Origin: Chromatium okenii
GTDB taxonomy: Bacteria > Pseudomonadota > Gammaproteobacteria > Chromatiales > Chromatiaceae
Length of the DNA: 64,000 bases
Direction: 5' to 3'
Assembly (NCBI RefSeq): GCF_002958735.1
Contig: NZ_PPGH01000034.1
Span: 248,001 to 312,000 of the forward strand
Under the pieces are notes generated by a model. That model saw only the letters and a list, made by a program, of their open reading frames with translations, was not told the origin of the DNA and did not search any database. Both the position numbers and the translations under genes were made by a program. Below are positions 1 through 10,669 of the stretch, one piece after another; the first letter of the stretch is position 1; each line of letters opens with the position of its first letter.

Positions 1-89
1 TGAATCAACAGCGCGACAATGACCGCCAGCGCCACGAATAAAAACCAGTGATTACCTAAAAATTCAATGAGTTGAGAAAATAACGACAT
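1..89 (-). CDS. Rhodanese-like membrane protein, N-terminal part only (YibN-like)
   Basis: Only the first 29 or so codons lie in the window. They read MSLFSQLIEFLGNHWFLF and continue into a hydrophobic stretch (VALAVIVALLI), which is one membrane anchor. This matches the short N-terminal anchor of YibN-type rhodanese proteins, but the rhodanese domain itself is off the edge. The assignment rests mainly on context: yibN lies next to the envC region in enteric bacteria, and envC follows here on the opposite strand. It could be another small membrane protein. Confidence 0.45.
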   Translation of the reverse strand, partial: MSLFSQLIEFLGNHWFLFVALAVIVALLI

Positions 90-159
90 TGATCTGCTCT
101 TTGGTCTACATGAAAGTGCGCAATGAACGCAGCAAACGCAGTGAGTAACATTTGCGCTA

Positions 160-533
160 TCACCGAACGTGATGACAAAACACTTCGCGCATCATACCGA
201 TTAACCGCAACGTGCGATTATCGCTGACACGGTAGAACACCCGATTGGCATCTTTACGCGCTGCGAGAATGCCCTTATCGCGGAGAATCGCTAGATGTTG
301 CGAGATATTGCTTTGTGACGTGCCCACTTGATCCACGATGTCTTGCACACTGATTTCACGTTCGCCCAGAGTGCAGAGAATTTTCAGCGCAGCGGGTGTG
401 ACATGGCTTTCAACGACCGCGAAGCGCGATCAATATCGTGATCATCGGCGAGGAGGTCGCTATCTGCGCGATCATAATCTGCTCGATTCAAAATCAACGG
501 CGAAGGGGAAGTAATGGGCGAATGGCTGGTCAT
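160..533 (-). CDS. ArsR-family winged-helix transcriptional regulator, broken by one frameshift
   Basis: The product would be a 124-residue DNA-binding repressor of the ArsR/SmtB type. The helix-turn-helix reads QDIVDQVGTSQSNISQHLAI, followed by the wing (RDKGILAARKDANRVFYRVS). From ATG at 533 the frame runs to AMSHPLR and then hits TGA near 400. Adding one C (CGCCTG instead of CGCTG) restores the family sequence SHPLRLKILCTLGERE, so this is probably a sequencing error. No cysteine pair typical of metal sensors is visible in the recognition region, so the signal is unknown. The 160 bp between it and the divergent envC probably holds both promoters. Confidence 0.8.
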
Positions 534-581
534 CAAAATTACTCTGATTGAGACTCCGTTCAGGTTGGTTAACTGTATCTA

Positions 582-609
582 TTGCGATTTATCATCTGAC
601 CTTGATAAT
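582..609 (+). promoter_or_regulatory. Possible sigma-70 promoter for envC-ctpA
   Basis: TTGCGA at 582-587 and GATAAT at 604-609 are separated by 16 bases, close to the sigma-70 consensus. They lie about 80 bp before the envC start in the gap shared with the divergent ArsR gene. This is a pattern match only. Confidence 0.35.
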
Positions 610-691
610 GGTAAACGCTTTCTAACCGACTGCGAAACCATCTAACGCTTGGTCGGCGGCATTTAGGTTTTGAATCATCTGGTTGTTATCG

Positions 692-1999
692 ATGCCACGT
701 TCCCAGTTCCGTCGATTGGTTTCTACATTCCGTCACCGCATCCACCTCTTCATCATTAACACTTCGCATCTGCGCATGATCTGTTGGTTCATTTGGCTGG
801 GCGGCTGCGGGCTGACCGCAATCAGTCACGCGAAAGATGAACTTGATCCCTCTATTAGTACGCATAATCAAGAACTTAGTGACATCGAAAAACAAGCGGA
901 AACCATCAGCACTGAGTTGATCGGGCGGGAAGCCGAGCGCGTGGCGCTGATTGCCGACCTTCAGGCGCGGGAAAAAGCCGTTGCAGAATTGAGTCTGAGC
1001 ACCCGCGATCTTGAACGTGACATCAAAGAAAAAACTCGCGCTGCCAATGAATTAAAAGCCCGACAAGCCGAAGAACAGCAGCATTGGAAAAAGAACAGGA
1101 AATGCTCACTGAACTGCTGCGCACCGCTTATGTCATGGGACGAGCGGATCGTTTACGGCTGTTGCTCAATCAGGAAGACCCGGCACAAGCCAGCCGAATG
1201 CTCTCTTATTTCGCCTATTTCAATCGGGAGCGCGTGCGCCGCATTTTGTCGGTCAAACAACACGCCGAGCACATTGCGGATTTAGTCCGCGAAACCGAGC
1301 AGAAGTGGCGCGGTTGGCGGAATTGATGCAGAGCAAAGAAGCGATGCGCCAGCAATTGGAAGTTGCGAAAGAAGAACGGGCGCAAATTCTTAAACAGCTC
1401 GAAACGAGCATTGCCAGCCGTGCTGAAAATTTGCAAATGCTGCGCCGAGATGCCAATTCACTGCGGCGACTGGTCGAGCATCTGCGCCAGCGGGCGGAGA
1501 TTCGAGCAGAATTGGACATCCAACGTCCGCCGTTTCGAGAGCGTCAAGGTAAACTGTCTTGGCCGTTGTTGGAGGGGCGCGTGCTGGTGAACTTTGGTGC
1601 ACCCAAGGAAAACAATTCCGAACTGCGCTGGGATGGCGTGTTGCTGACAGCGCAAGAAGGTGAAGTGGTGCGGGCAGTGAACGACGGGCGCGTGGTTTAT
1701 GCCAATTGGCTGCGCGGTTTCGGGTTGCTGCTGATTCTCGATCACGGCGACGGTTTATGACGCTTTACGGTCAAAATCAGGCGCTGCTGCGCGAACTCGG
1801 CGAATGGGTTGCCACGGGTGAAGACATCGCGCTCGCTGGCAACAGCGGCGGACGCGACAAAGTAATGCTGTATTTTGCGATTCGTCATCACGGTCAACCG
1901 GTTGATCCCAGCGTCTGGTGTCGCAGCGCCAGCAAAGCCGAACATGCCGCGCTGCATCTCGACTTAAATCAAACCGACAATTCTCATTTAATCCACTGA
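692..1999 (+). CDS. envC: Murein hydrolase activator EnvC (coiled coil plus degenerate M23/LytM domain), three frameshifts
   Basis: EnvC is a periplasmic activator of the amidases that split septal peptidoglycan. A hydrophobic signal segment (MICWFIWLGGCGLTAISHA) is followed by a long coiled coil rich in Glu, Lys and Arg, and then a LytM/M23 domain (LSWPLLEGRVLVNFG, then VRAVNDGRVVYANWL, LLILDHGDG, GNSGG). The frame breaks near 1076 (GG to G), 1291 (AAA to AA) and 1755 (TTT to TT). With three bases restored it is 436 residues, normal for the family. ATG 692 is used; ATG 776 would give a shorter signal peptide. ctpA follows after 19 bp, the common envC-ctpA pairing. Confidence 0.88.
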
Positions 2000-2018
2000 A
2001 AAACTTCGAGTAAATACC

Positions 2019-3351
2019 ATGATCTCTCGTTCGTTGCGGTCTCTCTTTCGCGTTGGATTTCTCATCAGCTTGGCGACTTTGCCGAATGCTGGCGCAGTGG
2101 CGGATGAAAACGCCCGTCACTCCGCCAACATCCACCTTGCCGCTAGACGAACTGCGCACCTTTGCCGACGTATTCGGGCGCATCAAAGATGATTACGTTG
2201 AAGAAGCGCAGGATCAATCGCTGATTGAGAACGCGATTCGCGGAATGCTCGGTGGTCTTGATCCACATTCGGCTTATCTCAACGCCGAGGAATACCGCGA
2301 TCTGCAAATGGGCACGAGCGGCGAGTTTGGCGGACTGGGCATTGAAGTTGGTTTAGATGATGGTTTAGTCAAAGTCATCGCGCCGATCGACGACACGCCA
2401 GCCCAACGCGCTGGCATTCAGTCTGGCGATTTGATCGTGCGCATCGACGATAAAGCGGTCAAAGGCTTGAGTTTGAACGAGGCAGTCAAACTGATGCGCG
2501 GCGAGCCGGGCACCAAAATTCGCCTCACGCTGATGCGCGGCGACAATCAACCGCCGTTTGAATTGACGTTAGAACGGGCAGTGATTCAGGTGCAAAGCGT
2601 GAAAAGCCGGACGTTGGAACCCGGTTTCGGCTACATCCGCCTCGCCAATTTCCAAGCGCCGACCACTGACGACATGCTCAAAGCGATTGAGGCATTGAAA
2701 AGCGACAACGGCGGAACGCTGCGCGGTTTAGTGTTGGATTTGCGCAACAATCCCGGTGGCGTGTTGAACGGCGCAGTTGGTGTCAGTGATGCGTTTTTAA
2801 CTGACGGGCTGATTGTGTACACCCAAGGGCGCAGCGCCGAAAGTCGCATTGAATTCAAAGCCGAACCGGATGATGTGCTCGCTGGTGCGCCGATCATCGT
2901 GCTGGTGAATGGCGGCAGTGCCTCGGCATCTGAGATCGTCGCGGGCGCGTTGCAGGATCACAAACGGGCGCTGATTATGGGCACGCAAACGTTCGGCAAA
3001 GGTTCGGTGCAAACGATCATGCCGCTCAGTGCCACGACCGGACTCAAATTAACGACTGCGCGTTATTACACCCCGTCGGGGCGGTCGATTCAGGCGCAGG
3101 GCATTACGCCGGACATTCGCCTTGAACATGGCGAATTCAAACCGCTCACGCAGCAGGATTTGGGTACGGTGAAGGAAGCAGATTTGGCGCGTCATCTTGA
3201 ACAAACGACCCGCGCAGAAACGCCCGCAGCCGATAACGCCAAAACGCGAAAAAACTGCCGAAAATTGTTGATTGCAGAAGATTTTCAGCTTTCCGAAGCT
3301 CTGACGGTGCTCAAAGGGTTGACGATTCTCAACCGCGCCAGCAAACCCTAA
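2019..3351 (+). CDS. ctpA: C-terminal processing peptidase (S41 family), CtpA
   Basis: This is a periplasmic serine protease that trims C termini of periplasmic proteins. ATG 2019 gives a clear signal peptide (MISRSLRSLFRVGFLISLAT). About two bases appear to be lost between 2100 and 2140, because the signal peptide and the mature protein are in different frames. The S41 N-terminal helix region is followed by a PDZ domain (GGLGIEVGLDDGLVKVIAPI, about residues 110-190) and the peptidase core. The catalytic Ser is in GGSASASEI and the catalytic Lys in GTQTFGKGSVQ. The restored length, about 444 residues, is typical. It sits directly behind envC and is probably co-transcribed. Confidence 0.9.
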
Positions 3352-3379
3352 CGCCGTTTCAACTGGAGATGATTCACCC

Positions 3380-3940
3380 ATGCCAACTGCATTGATTCCG
3401 CTCGCTGCGGGCTGCGAAGAATTGGAAGCCGTCACGCTGATTGACCTACTGCGCCGCGCTGACATCACCGTCACCACCGCCAGCCTGCAACCCGGACCCG
3501 TCACCGCCAGCCGAGGCGTGGTGCTCCTCGCCGATACCACGCTGGATGCCGTGCTTGACCAAACGTTTGATTTGATTGTGTTACCGGGCGGATTGCCCGG
3601 CGCAACCCATTTACAACAGGATGCGCGAGTGATTGCGCTGCTTCAGCGCCAGCACGCTGCTGGGCGTTATGCCGCTGCGATTTGCGCCGCGCCAGCGGTG
3701 TTGGCTCATGCCGGAGTGCTCGACGGCAAAACGGCGACCAGTTATCCCGGTTGCGTCGCAGCAGCGGATTATCCGCAGGTGACGTTTAATAACGCTGCGC
3801 CGGTCGTGGTTGACGGGCATGTCATCACCAGTCGCGGGCCGGGCACGGCAATGGATTTTGCGTTGCAATTGATTGAGTTATTACAAGATCGCGCCTGCAG
3901 GGATGAAGTGGAACGCGGTTTGGTGCGCCAGCTCGCATGA
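3380..3940 (+). CDS. DJ-1/PfpI family protein, YajL-like
   Basis: The product is a 186-residue single-domain protein of the DJ-1/YajL branch, known for protective roles against oxidative and carbonyl stress; the exact activity is debated. The family glutamate is in AGCEELEAVT, the nucleophile-elbow cysteine in AAICAAPAVL, and the sequence VLPGGLPGA is also typical. Length and motifs are complete and the frame is intact. The stop overlaps the ATG of the following glycosyltransferase by four bases (ATGA), so the two are probably translationally coupled although functionally unrelated. Confidence 0.88.
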   Translation: MPTALIPLAAGCEELEAVTLIDLLRRADITVTTASLQPGPVTASRGVVLLADTTLDAVLDQTFDLIVLPGGLPGATHLQQDARVIALLQRQHAAGRYAAAICAAPAVLAHAGVLDGKTATSYPGCVAAADYPQVTFNNAAPVVVDGHVITSRGPGTAMDFALQLIELLQDRACRDEVERGLVRQLA

Positions 3941-5009
3941 GCTTGACGCTGGCGCTGCTTCCACTCACGGCGCTGCTGCTCAGTGCGGCAACCACGCGCT
4001 GGCTGATTCTTCGCGCAGCGGCTGGCTGGGGAATCTTCGATCAACCGAATGCGCGGTCACTGCACAGCAGTCCGATTCCGCGCACTGGCGGAGTGGCGGT
4101 GTTATGCGGTGGAAGTGTGCCGCTGCTTGCAGCACTGCTGCTCGGTGTTGACATGATGACGCCTGAATTGCTGGGGATCGGCGCGGCGCTGGTGCTGGTG
4201 GCGAGCATTTCGCTGCTGGATGATGTGCGGCAAGTGTCGCCAGTGGTGCGACTGCTGGCGCACGGCAGCGCAGCGGGGCTGTTGATTTTCAACGGATTAA
4301 ATTGGTCAACGCTGGAATTGCCGGGCTTGACGCTGGCGCTGCCGTCGCTGCTGGCGAGCGGTTTAACCCTGCTTTATGTGATGTGGATGATTAACCTGTA
4401 CAACTTCATGGACGGCTTGGACGGTTTCGCTGGCGGAATGGCGGTGAGCGGATTTACGGCGCTGGCGCTGCTCGGCGGAATTAGCGGCGATCTGGTGTTT
4501 ACGCTGATCGCAGGCAGCATCGCCGCTGCCGCGTTGGGATTTTTAACCGGCAATTTCCCGCCAGCGCGGATTTTTCTCGGTGATATTGGCGCGGCGAGTT
4601 TGGGTTTGCTCGCCGCGGTTTATCGCTGTGGGGCAAGCAACGCGGTTTATTTCCACTGTGGGCAGCGTGGCTGGCATTTTCGCCGTTCATCGTTGATGCA
4701 ACTTGGACGTTATTGCACCGACTGCGGCGCGGCGAACGGCTCTGGGAAGCGCACCGTTCGCATCATTATCAGCGGCTGGTGCTCGCTGGCTGGAGTCGCC
4801 GCGCCACACTGCTGCGCAGTTACGCGCTGATGACAACGGCGGCAGGGTGCGCAGTTGCCGCACCGCAATTGCCCCCAGCGGAACAATGGTTGCTGCTCAC
4901 TGCGTGGGCAGTCATTTATGTGCTGATTCACTGGCGCGTCATGCTGGTCGAACGCAGCGCCATTTCATCATCGCTGCCAGTTGTCGCACACTGCTCCACT
5001 GACAACTGA
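3937..5009 (+). CDS. MraY/WecA-family undecaprenyl-phosphate sugar-1-phosphate transferase, one frameshift
   Basis: This multi-spanning inner-membrane enzyme would transfer a sugar-1-phosphate from UDP-sugar to undecaprenyl phosphate, the first step of a surface polysaccharide. Family motifs are present: FDQPNARSLHSSPIPRTGG near the N terminus, ISLLDD, NLYNFMDGLDGFAGG and NFPPARIFLGDIGA. The frame breaks near 4622, where TTT has become TT. Downstream, the continuation FSPFIVDATWTLLHRLRRGE with the H..HHYQRL segment is found in another frame. Restored length is 357 residues. Sugar specificity cannot be read from sequence. The CapD-like gene behind it suggests an N-acetylated dideoxy sugar such as QuiNAc or FucNAc. 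Confidence 0.85.
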
Positions 5010-5036
5010 ATACTGATAACTGACAACTTCCCCGCC

Positions 5037-6892
5037 ATGAACCCACTGATTGACCGGTTGCGCACTCGTACTGCCGCTTTCATCCACGATGTGCTGACGA
5101 TTCCAGCGAGCTGGCTGCTGGCTTACTGGCTGCGGTTCAATCTCGATCAAATTCCACCGGAATTTATGAGCGGGCGCTTACTTCGCTGCCGTGGGTGATA
5201 TTGATTCAAGGCACGATTTACTGGCTGTTTGGACTCTATCGCGGCGTCTGGCGCTTTGCGTCGCTGCCGGATTTAGAACGGATTACCAAAGCGGCACTGG
5301 CGGGAACTGCTTTGATTTTATTCGTACTGTTCATTGTAAATCGCTCGGCGCTGGTGCCGCGTTCGATTCCCGTGCTGTATTTCGGACTGCAACTGCTGCT
5401 GCTCGCCAGCCCGCGCTTGATTTACCGCTGGCTGAAAGATCATCGCCTCACGCTATCTGCTGGGCAGCGGGTGCTGATTATTGGCGCAGGACGGGCGGGC
5501 GAAATGCTGGTGCGAGATTTGTTGCGCGATCCGCAGCAAGCCTATATCCCGCTCGGTTTTGTGGATGACAAGCTGCATCGTCAGGGTTCGGAAGTGCGCG
5601 GAATTCCCATTGTGGGCGCAACAGCCGAGATTCCCGCCATCGTGACGCGACTGGGCATTGATCTGTTGATGCTGGCGATTCCCAGCGCCACTGCCCGCGA
5701 GATGCGTCGTTTGGTCGAAATCTGCGAACACACTGGGCTACCGTTTCGCACCGTGCCGGAATTGCACGGCGTGATGCGCGGGCAAGTTCATCTCAGCCAA
5801 CTGCGCCCAGTGTCGATTGAAGACCTGCTGGGACGCGAGCAAATCACGTTGGATTGGACGGCGTTGCAGCAGGGTTTGGCGGGGCGCGATATTTTGATTA
5901 CCGGCGCGGGCGGTTCGATTGGTTCTGAGCTGGTGCGCCAGCTCGCCGTCAGTGGTGCGGCGCGGCTGATTTTGGTGGACAACGGCGAGTTCAATCTGTA
6001 TCGCATCGCGCTCGAACTGACGGAAACCCATCCCGAAATGCGGTTTGCGCGGCATCTGCTCGACATCACCGACGCGCCAGCAGTCACTGCGCTATTTCAT
6101 GACGAACGCCCGGCGCTGGTGTTTCACGCCGCAGCTTATAAACACGTCCCGCTGCTGCAAGATCAAGTCCGAGCTGCGGTGCGCAACAACGTCACTGGAA
6201 CACGCATCGTCGCGGAAGCAGCAGTCGCCAGCGGTTGTGAACACTTCGTGTTGATTTCCACTGACAAAGCTGTCAATCCGACGAATGTGATGGGCGCAAC
6301 CAAGCGTGTCGCCGAGGCGATTTGCCAACTGTACGACGGGCAGCGCGGCTGTCGATTTATTACCGTGCGTTTCGGCAATGTGCTGGGTTCCGCAGGCAGC
6401 GTCGTGCCGCGTTTTCAGCGCCAAATCGAACAGGGCGGACCGGTGACGGTGACGCATCCTGAAATCGAACGCTTTTTTATGACCATTCCCGAAGCCTGTC
6501 AGCTCATCATGCAGGCAGCAGCGATTGGTGAAGGTGGCGAGATTTTCGTTCTGGATATGGGTGAACCAATCAAGATTCGTTATCTTGCAGAGCAGATGAT
6601 TCGCTTGTCTGGACACGAGCCGGAGCGCGATATTGCCATTATTTACACTGGCTTACGTCCCGGCGAAAAGTTGTATGAAGAACTGTTTTATGCAACTGAG
6701 GAATTGGTGGCGACGCGCCATCCAAAAATCCGCGTGGCTCGCCGGGGTATCGGATTGACTGATGACGCCATCGCGCTGGGATTAGATGCGTTACAAGCGG
6801 CTGCGGTGGCTGCCGATGCCGTTGCCATGCTCGCTGCCTTTGATTTGCTTGAGATTCATGTGCCAAACCGCGCACCAGTGCTATCTTCCTGA
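5037..6892 (+). CDS. Membrane-bound nucleotide-sugar 4,6-dehydratase of the CapD/WbpM/FlaA1 type, one frameshift
   Basis: This enzyme would convert UDP-GlcNAc to the 4-keto-6-deoxy sugar for O-antigen or capsule. The N-terminal quarter has four membrane helices (ASWLLAYWLRFNL, IYWLFGLYRGVWRF and others). A first nucleotide-binding domain follows (IIGAGRAGEMLVRDLL), then the catalytic SDR domain (ITGAGGSIGSELVRQL). The SMK-type active site lies in STDKAVNPTNVMGATKR. The frame breaks near 5163 (TTTT to TTT), between the first helix and the rest; restored length is 618 residues. It is 27 bp behind the sugar transferase and they form a natural pair. Confidence 0.88.
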
Positions 6893-6918
6893 GCAGAATT
6901 GAAATAGGAACACCAACG

Positions 6919-8628
6919 ATGTCGCGCCGCTACTTTGTTGTTATGACTGGGTTAATGCTCTTTATCAGCGTGACTGCGCAGGCACAACGTTTGCCAGATG
7001 CCGGAACGTTGCTGCGGGAAATTGAACGCACTACCGGCAAAACGCAGAATGCGCCAGCACCACTGTTGCCGGTGAAACCCGATGCCGAGGACGTGCCGCT
7101 GCCGGAAAAAGCGGGTGAAACGGTGTTAGTAAATAGTTTCCGCATTGATGCCGGTCGCTTTCCAGACGCTGAACTTCAGGCGCTGCTTAAAGAATATGTC
7201 GGACATCCGGTGACGCTGGCGCAACTTCAGGTTGGCACTCGCAAAATCAGCGATTACTACCGCCAGCACGATTATCTCGCTTACGCCTATTTGCCGCCGC
7301 AAACGGTGCATGACGGCATCATCAATATCAAAGTTGTTGAAGCAAAACTCGGTCAAGTCAAACTTGATGCTGCCGCGCCAACACGGTTGAACACTTCAGT
7401 ATTGCGTGGCGTGGTGACGCAGCGTGCCGTGCCCAGTCAAGCGTTGCGCCCAGAACAACTCTCCGCAGCAGTGGCGATTCTCAACGAATTACCCGGCGTG
7501 GCGCAGGCGCAAAGTTTGCTCGAACCGGGAACGAATCTCGGTGAAAGCGATGCGGTGATTCGCGTTGAAGAAGCGCCGCTGGCGCAGGCCGATGTGTCAT
7601 TAAATAACACCGGTTCCAAAGCCACCGACATGTGGCAAACCTTCGTCGCAGGTTCGATTGACAGCCCGTTGGGACGTGGCGATCAATTGCGCTTTAATCT
7701 GTTGAAATCACAGGGAGATCGGTATTTGTGGTTGGGCGCATCCACGCCGCTGGGATCATCTGGGCGACGGATTGAAATCAACGCTTCGGCGCTGGAATAC
7801 GCGATCCAACCGTCAATCAGTCCGCTTGATCTCAAAGGCAGATCAACCACGGCTGGCGTGGTGCTCACGCAACCGTTGCGCCGCAGCAGTCGGTTTTCGC
7901 TCACGGCAACCGCCGGATTGGAAACTAAACGCATGGTTGATCGCATGGATGAAATCACGCTCGGCGACAAGCAAATTCGCGTCGCTTATCTCGGTTTAAC
8001 GTCGATGCTGCGTGATCACTGGCTGGGTGGCGGGATTAACAATTTTGATCTCACGCTCAACATCGGTGATCTCGATTTGACGCGCCGTCCAGAGCAATTC
8101 ACGGGCGATCAACTCACGGCGCAAACGCACGGCAGTTATCAAAAGCTCCATCTGGCGCTGTCGCGTGAACAACCGCTCAGTCAACGGGTGACGTTGTTAA
8201 CCACTCTGCTGGCGCAGTGGACGCCGACCAATCTTGATAGTTCTGAAAAATTCACACTGGGCGGTTATTACGGCGTTCGCGCTTATCCAACCAGCGAGGC
8301 GAGCGGCGATAACGGCGGGCTGCTCAGTCTCGAAATGCGCTGGCAACTGCGCGACAGTTGGCGATTAAGCGGTTTTTATGACGTGGGTTGGATTCAGCAA
8401 CACGCCCAGCCGTGGGAAAATTGGCAGACGGTCGCCAATCAACCGAATACTTATCAATTACAAGGCGTTGGCTTGAGTTTGCGCTGGGCACCTTCGCCGC
8501 TGTTTCAAACGCAAGCGACGATTGCTTCAGCGATTGGTGACAATCCGGGACTGGATGCGGCAGGTCATAACAGCGACGGCAATGACGATAAATATCATGC
8601 TTGGGTGCAGATGACAGTGCATTTTTAA
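6919..8628 (+). CDS. Two-partner secretion outer-membrane transporter (TpsB, FhaC/ShlB/HecB family)
   Basis: TpsB proteins export one large TpsA exoprotein through a 16-stranded barrel. There is a signal peptide (MSRRYFVVMTGLMLFISVTA), then a POTRA region (about residues 65-215, with GHPVTLAQLQVGTRKISDYY and YLAYAYLPPQTVHDGIINI). The barrel carries the L6-loop motif (GGYYGVRAYPTSE; usual form VRGY) and ends in a terminal Phe (VQMTVHF). It is 569 residues and intact. No TpsA or haemagglutinin-repeat gene is visible on either side, so its cargo is outside the window or lost. A starch- or polysaccharide-related role cannot be excluded, since it follows sugar genes by only 26 bp. Confidence 0.88.
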   Translation: MSRRYFVVMTGLMLFISVTAQAQRLPDAGTLLREIERTTGKTQNAPAPLLPVKPDAEDVPLPEKAGETVLVNSFRIDAGRFPDAELQALLKEYVGHPVTLAQLQVGTRKISDYYRQHDYLAYAYLPPQTVHDGIINIKVVEAKLGQVKLDAAAPTRLNTSVLRGVVTQRAVPSQALRPEQLSAAVAILNELPGVAQAQSLLEPGTNLGESDAVIRVEEAPLAQADVSLNNTGSKATDMWQTFVAGSIDSPLGRGDQLRFNLLKSQGDRYLWLGASTPLGSSGRRIEINASALEYAIQPSISPLDLKGRSTTAGVVLTQPLRRSSRFSLTATAGLETKRMVDRMDEITLGDKQIRVAYLGLTSMLRDHWLGGGINNFDLTLNIGDLDLTRRPEQFTGDQLTAQTHGSYQKLHLALSREQPLSQRVTLLTTLLAQWTPTNLDSSEKFTLGGYYGVRAYPTSEASGDNGGLLSLEMRWQLRDSWRLSGFYDVGWIQQHAQPWENWQTVANQPNTYQLQGVGLSLRWAPSPLFQTQATIASAIGDNPGLDAAGHNSDGNDDKYHAWVQMTVHF

Positions 8629-8661
8629 GTGCGGCGTCATTACCTAAAACCCTGATTTGTA

Positions 8662-10403
8662 TTAACTTTGATTCAGTGCATCGACGAGCTGCGCTGGCTC
8701 AATATCGTCGAGATGCGCGAACAGTTGCGCCGTGCGGTGCTGTAAATCTTTGACATCTGCGCCCAAAATGATTTCTTTCACATCTAACAATGCGCCCGGC
8801 TGCATACTGAATTCTCGCAAACCCAGCCCCAGCAACAAGCGCGTAAAACGCGGATTTCCCGCCATTTCTCCGCACATGCTGACGGGAATATCCAGCGAAC
8901 GTCCGGCGTCAATCACCATGCGCACCAGCCGTAAAATTGCTGGATGCAGCGGATCAAACAGATAATTCACGGCATCATCTAACCGATCAATCGCCAGCGT
9001 GTATTGAATTAAATCGTTGGTTCCAATCGATAAAAAATCTATTCGCTGCGCCATTGCACGAGCGCACAACGCCGCTGCCGGCACCTCAATCATTGCGCCA
9101 ATCGGCATCGCAGCGTCATAACGCAAGCCTTCACGATCAAGCTGCGAACGCAGTTGTGCCAGCAGAACCAACACCGTGTCCAATTCGTGGACATTCGTCA
9201 CTAATGGCAACATCAAACGCACTGGACCGAGCGCCGACGCTCGCAAAATGGCACGCAGTTGCGGGCGAAATAGCTCCGGCTCTTTCAAACACAGCCGAAT
9301 GGCGCGTAGTCCAAGCGCAGGATTGCAAGTATTAGTGCTGGCGGTACTGAATGCTGCGCAATGCTTATCGACGCCCAGATCAAGAGTGCGAATGGTGATC
9401 GGAATGCCTTCAAGTCCCGCCATCATCGCCGTGTAGGTCGCAAAATGTTCCTCTTCATCGGCATATCGCGGCGATTCATATACAGAAATTCGGTGCGATA
9501 CAGTCCCACTCCAACTGCGCCATTGGCTTTGGCAACGCGCACATCTTCTGGCAATTCCAAATTCGCCAGCAAACTGATCGCCACGCCGTCACGAGTGCGG
9601 CTGGGGCGCGTGACCAGTTCGCGCAACCGCCGCTGGCGCGTTTTAATCGTTTTTAAGCAACCACGAAAATAATGCAGCGTCCGCGCATCATTATTTGCCA
9701 GCACCGTGCCAGTCGCGCCGTCAACGACCAGAAATTCCTGTGGATGCAGATAACGGGTGATGTCGTGAATGCCCATCACTGCCGGAACGCCGAGACTGCG
9801 AGCTAAAATTGCGGTGTGTGACATCGGTCCGCCGGATTCAGTGACGAATGCCACTGCGCCACGCTGTCGCAGCACAATGGTGTCCGCTGGCGTGAGATCG
9901 TGCGCGACCACGATGCAGCCGTTGAGGTCGGCAAGTTTTGCTTCAGGCAGTGCGGCATCACCGCGCAAAAACGCCTGAATCTGATTCACGACGTGTTCAA
10001 TGTCATCGCGGCGAGTGCGCAGATAAGGATCGTCCATCGCATCAAACACGCGGATCAACGTATCGCGCTGGAGCTGTAACGCCCACTCTGCATTACAGTT
10101 TTGCTCCATCACGATGCGCCGCACTTCGCCAATCAACGCTGCGTCTTCCAGCATCAGCAAATGCGCGTCGATGAACTCGGCAATTTTGATCGACGTGTGC
10201 TGCGGAATTTGGTCGCGCACTACGTTGAGTGCCTCGCGGGCAGCGGCGACGGCAATATCTAAACGCCTTAATTCGCTTTCGACCTGTTCAGCGAGAATGG
10301 CGAGAGGTGCAACGACGGTTCGCCCGCGCACATCAATAAATGCAGGTCCCAGCGCAATGGCGCATGAAGACGCGATACCAATCCCCTGAAATGCCGTGGT
10401 CAT
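8662..10403 (-). CDS. ptsI: Phosphoenolpyruvate-protein phosphotransferase (PTS enzyme I), one frameshift
   Basis: Enzyme I takes phosphate from PEP and passes it to HPr. The N-terminal domain carries the phospho-His in GGPMSHTAILARSLGVPAVMG (around residue 195). The C-terminal PEP-binding barrel has GLYRTEFLYM, IPITIRTLDLG, LSIGTNDLIQYTLA and the CGEMAG cysteine. The frame breaks near 9467 (CCC to CC) inside MPDEEEHFATY; restored length is 580 residues. There is no GAF domain, so it is PtsI-type rather than PtsP. ATG 10403 overlaps the ptsH stop. No sugar-specific EIIB/EIIC gene is in the window, which points to a regulatory PTS. Confidence 0.9.
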
Positions 10404-10669
10404 TGCCCCTCTCCAAAACGGTCGCGGATCAATTGCTCCAGTGCGTCCACTGCTTCTGCTTCATCATCGCCAACCGCCTCAATCGTGATCCATGTGCCCT
10501 GACTGGCGGCCAACATCATCACGCCCATGATGCTTTTGCCATTCACGCGCAGCTCATTGCGTTCGACTTCGATGTGACTTTGGAAACGTCCTGCGCACTG
10601 CACCAGCTTGGCAGAAGCACGACCATGTAACCCCAACTTATTCACGATTTGGCAGGTTTTACGCATCAT
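10400..10669 (-). CDS. ptsH: Phosphocarrier protein HPr
   Basis: HPr is an 89-residue carrier of phosphate between enzyme I and EIIA proteins. The phospho-His is in KLGLHGRASAKLVQ; the usual GLHAR is GLHGR here. The regulatory serine region is NGKSIMGVMMLAAS, the site used by HPr kinase, which is also encoded in this cluster. The ATG at 10667-10669 overlaps the stop of the EIIA gene (ATGA), and its own stop overlaps ptsI, so the three genes are translationally coupled. A second ATG one codon later is equally possible as start. Confidence 0.92.
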   Translation of the reverse strand: MMRKTCQIVNKLGLHGRASAKLVQCAGRFQSHIEVERNELRVNGKSIMGVMMLAASQGTWITIEAVGDDEAEAVDALEQLIRDRFGEGQ

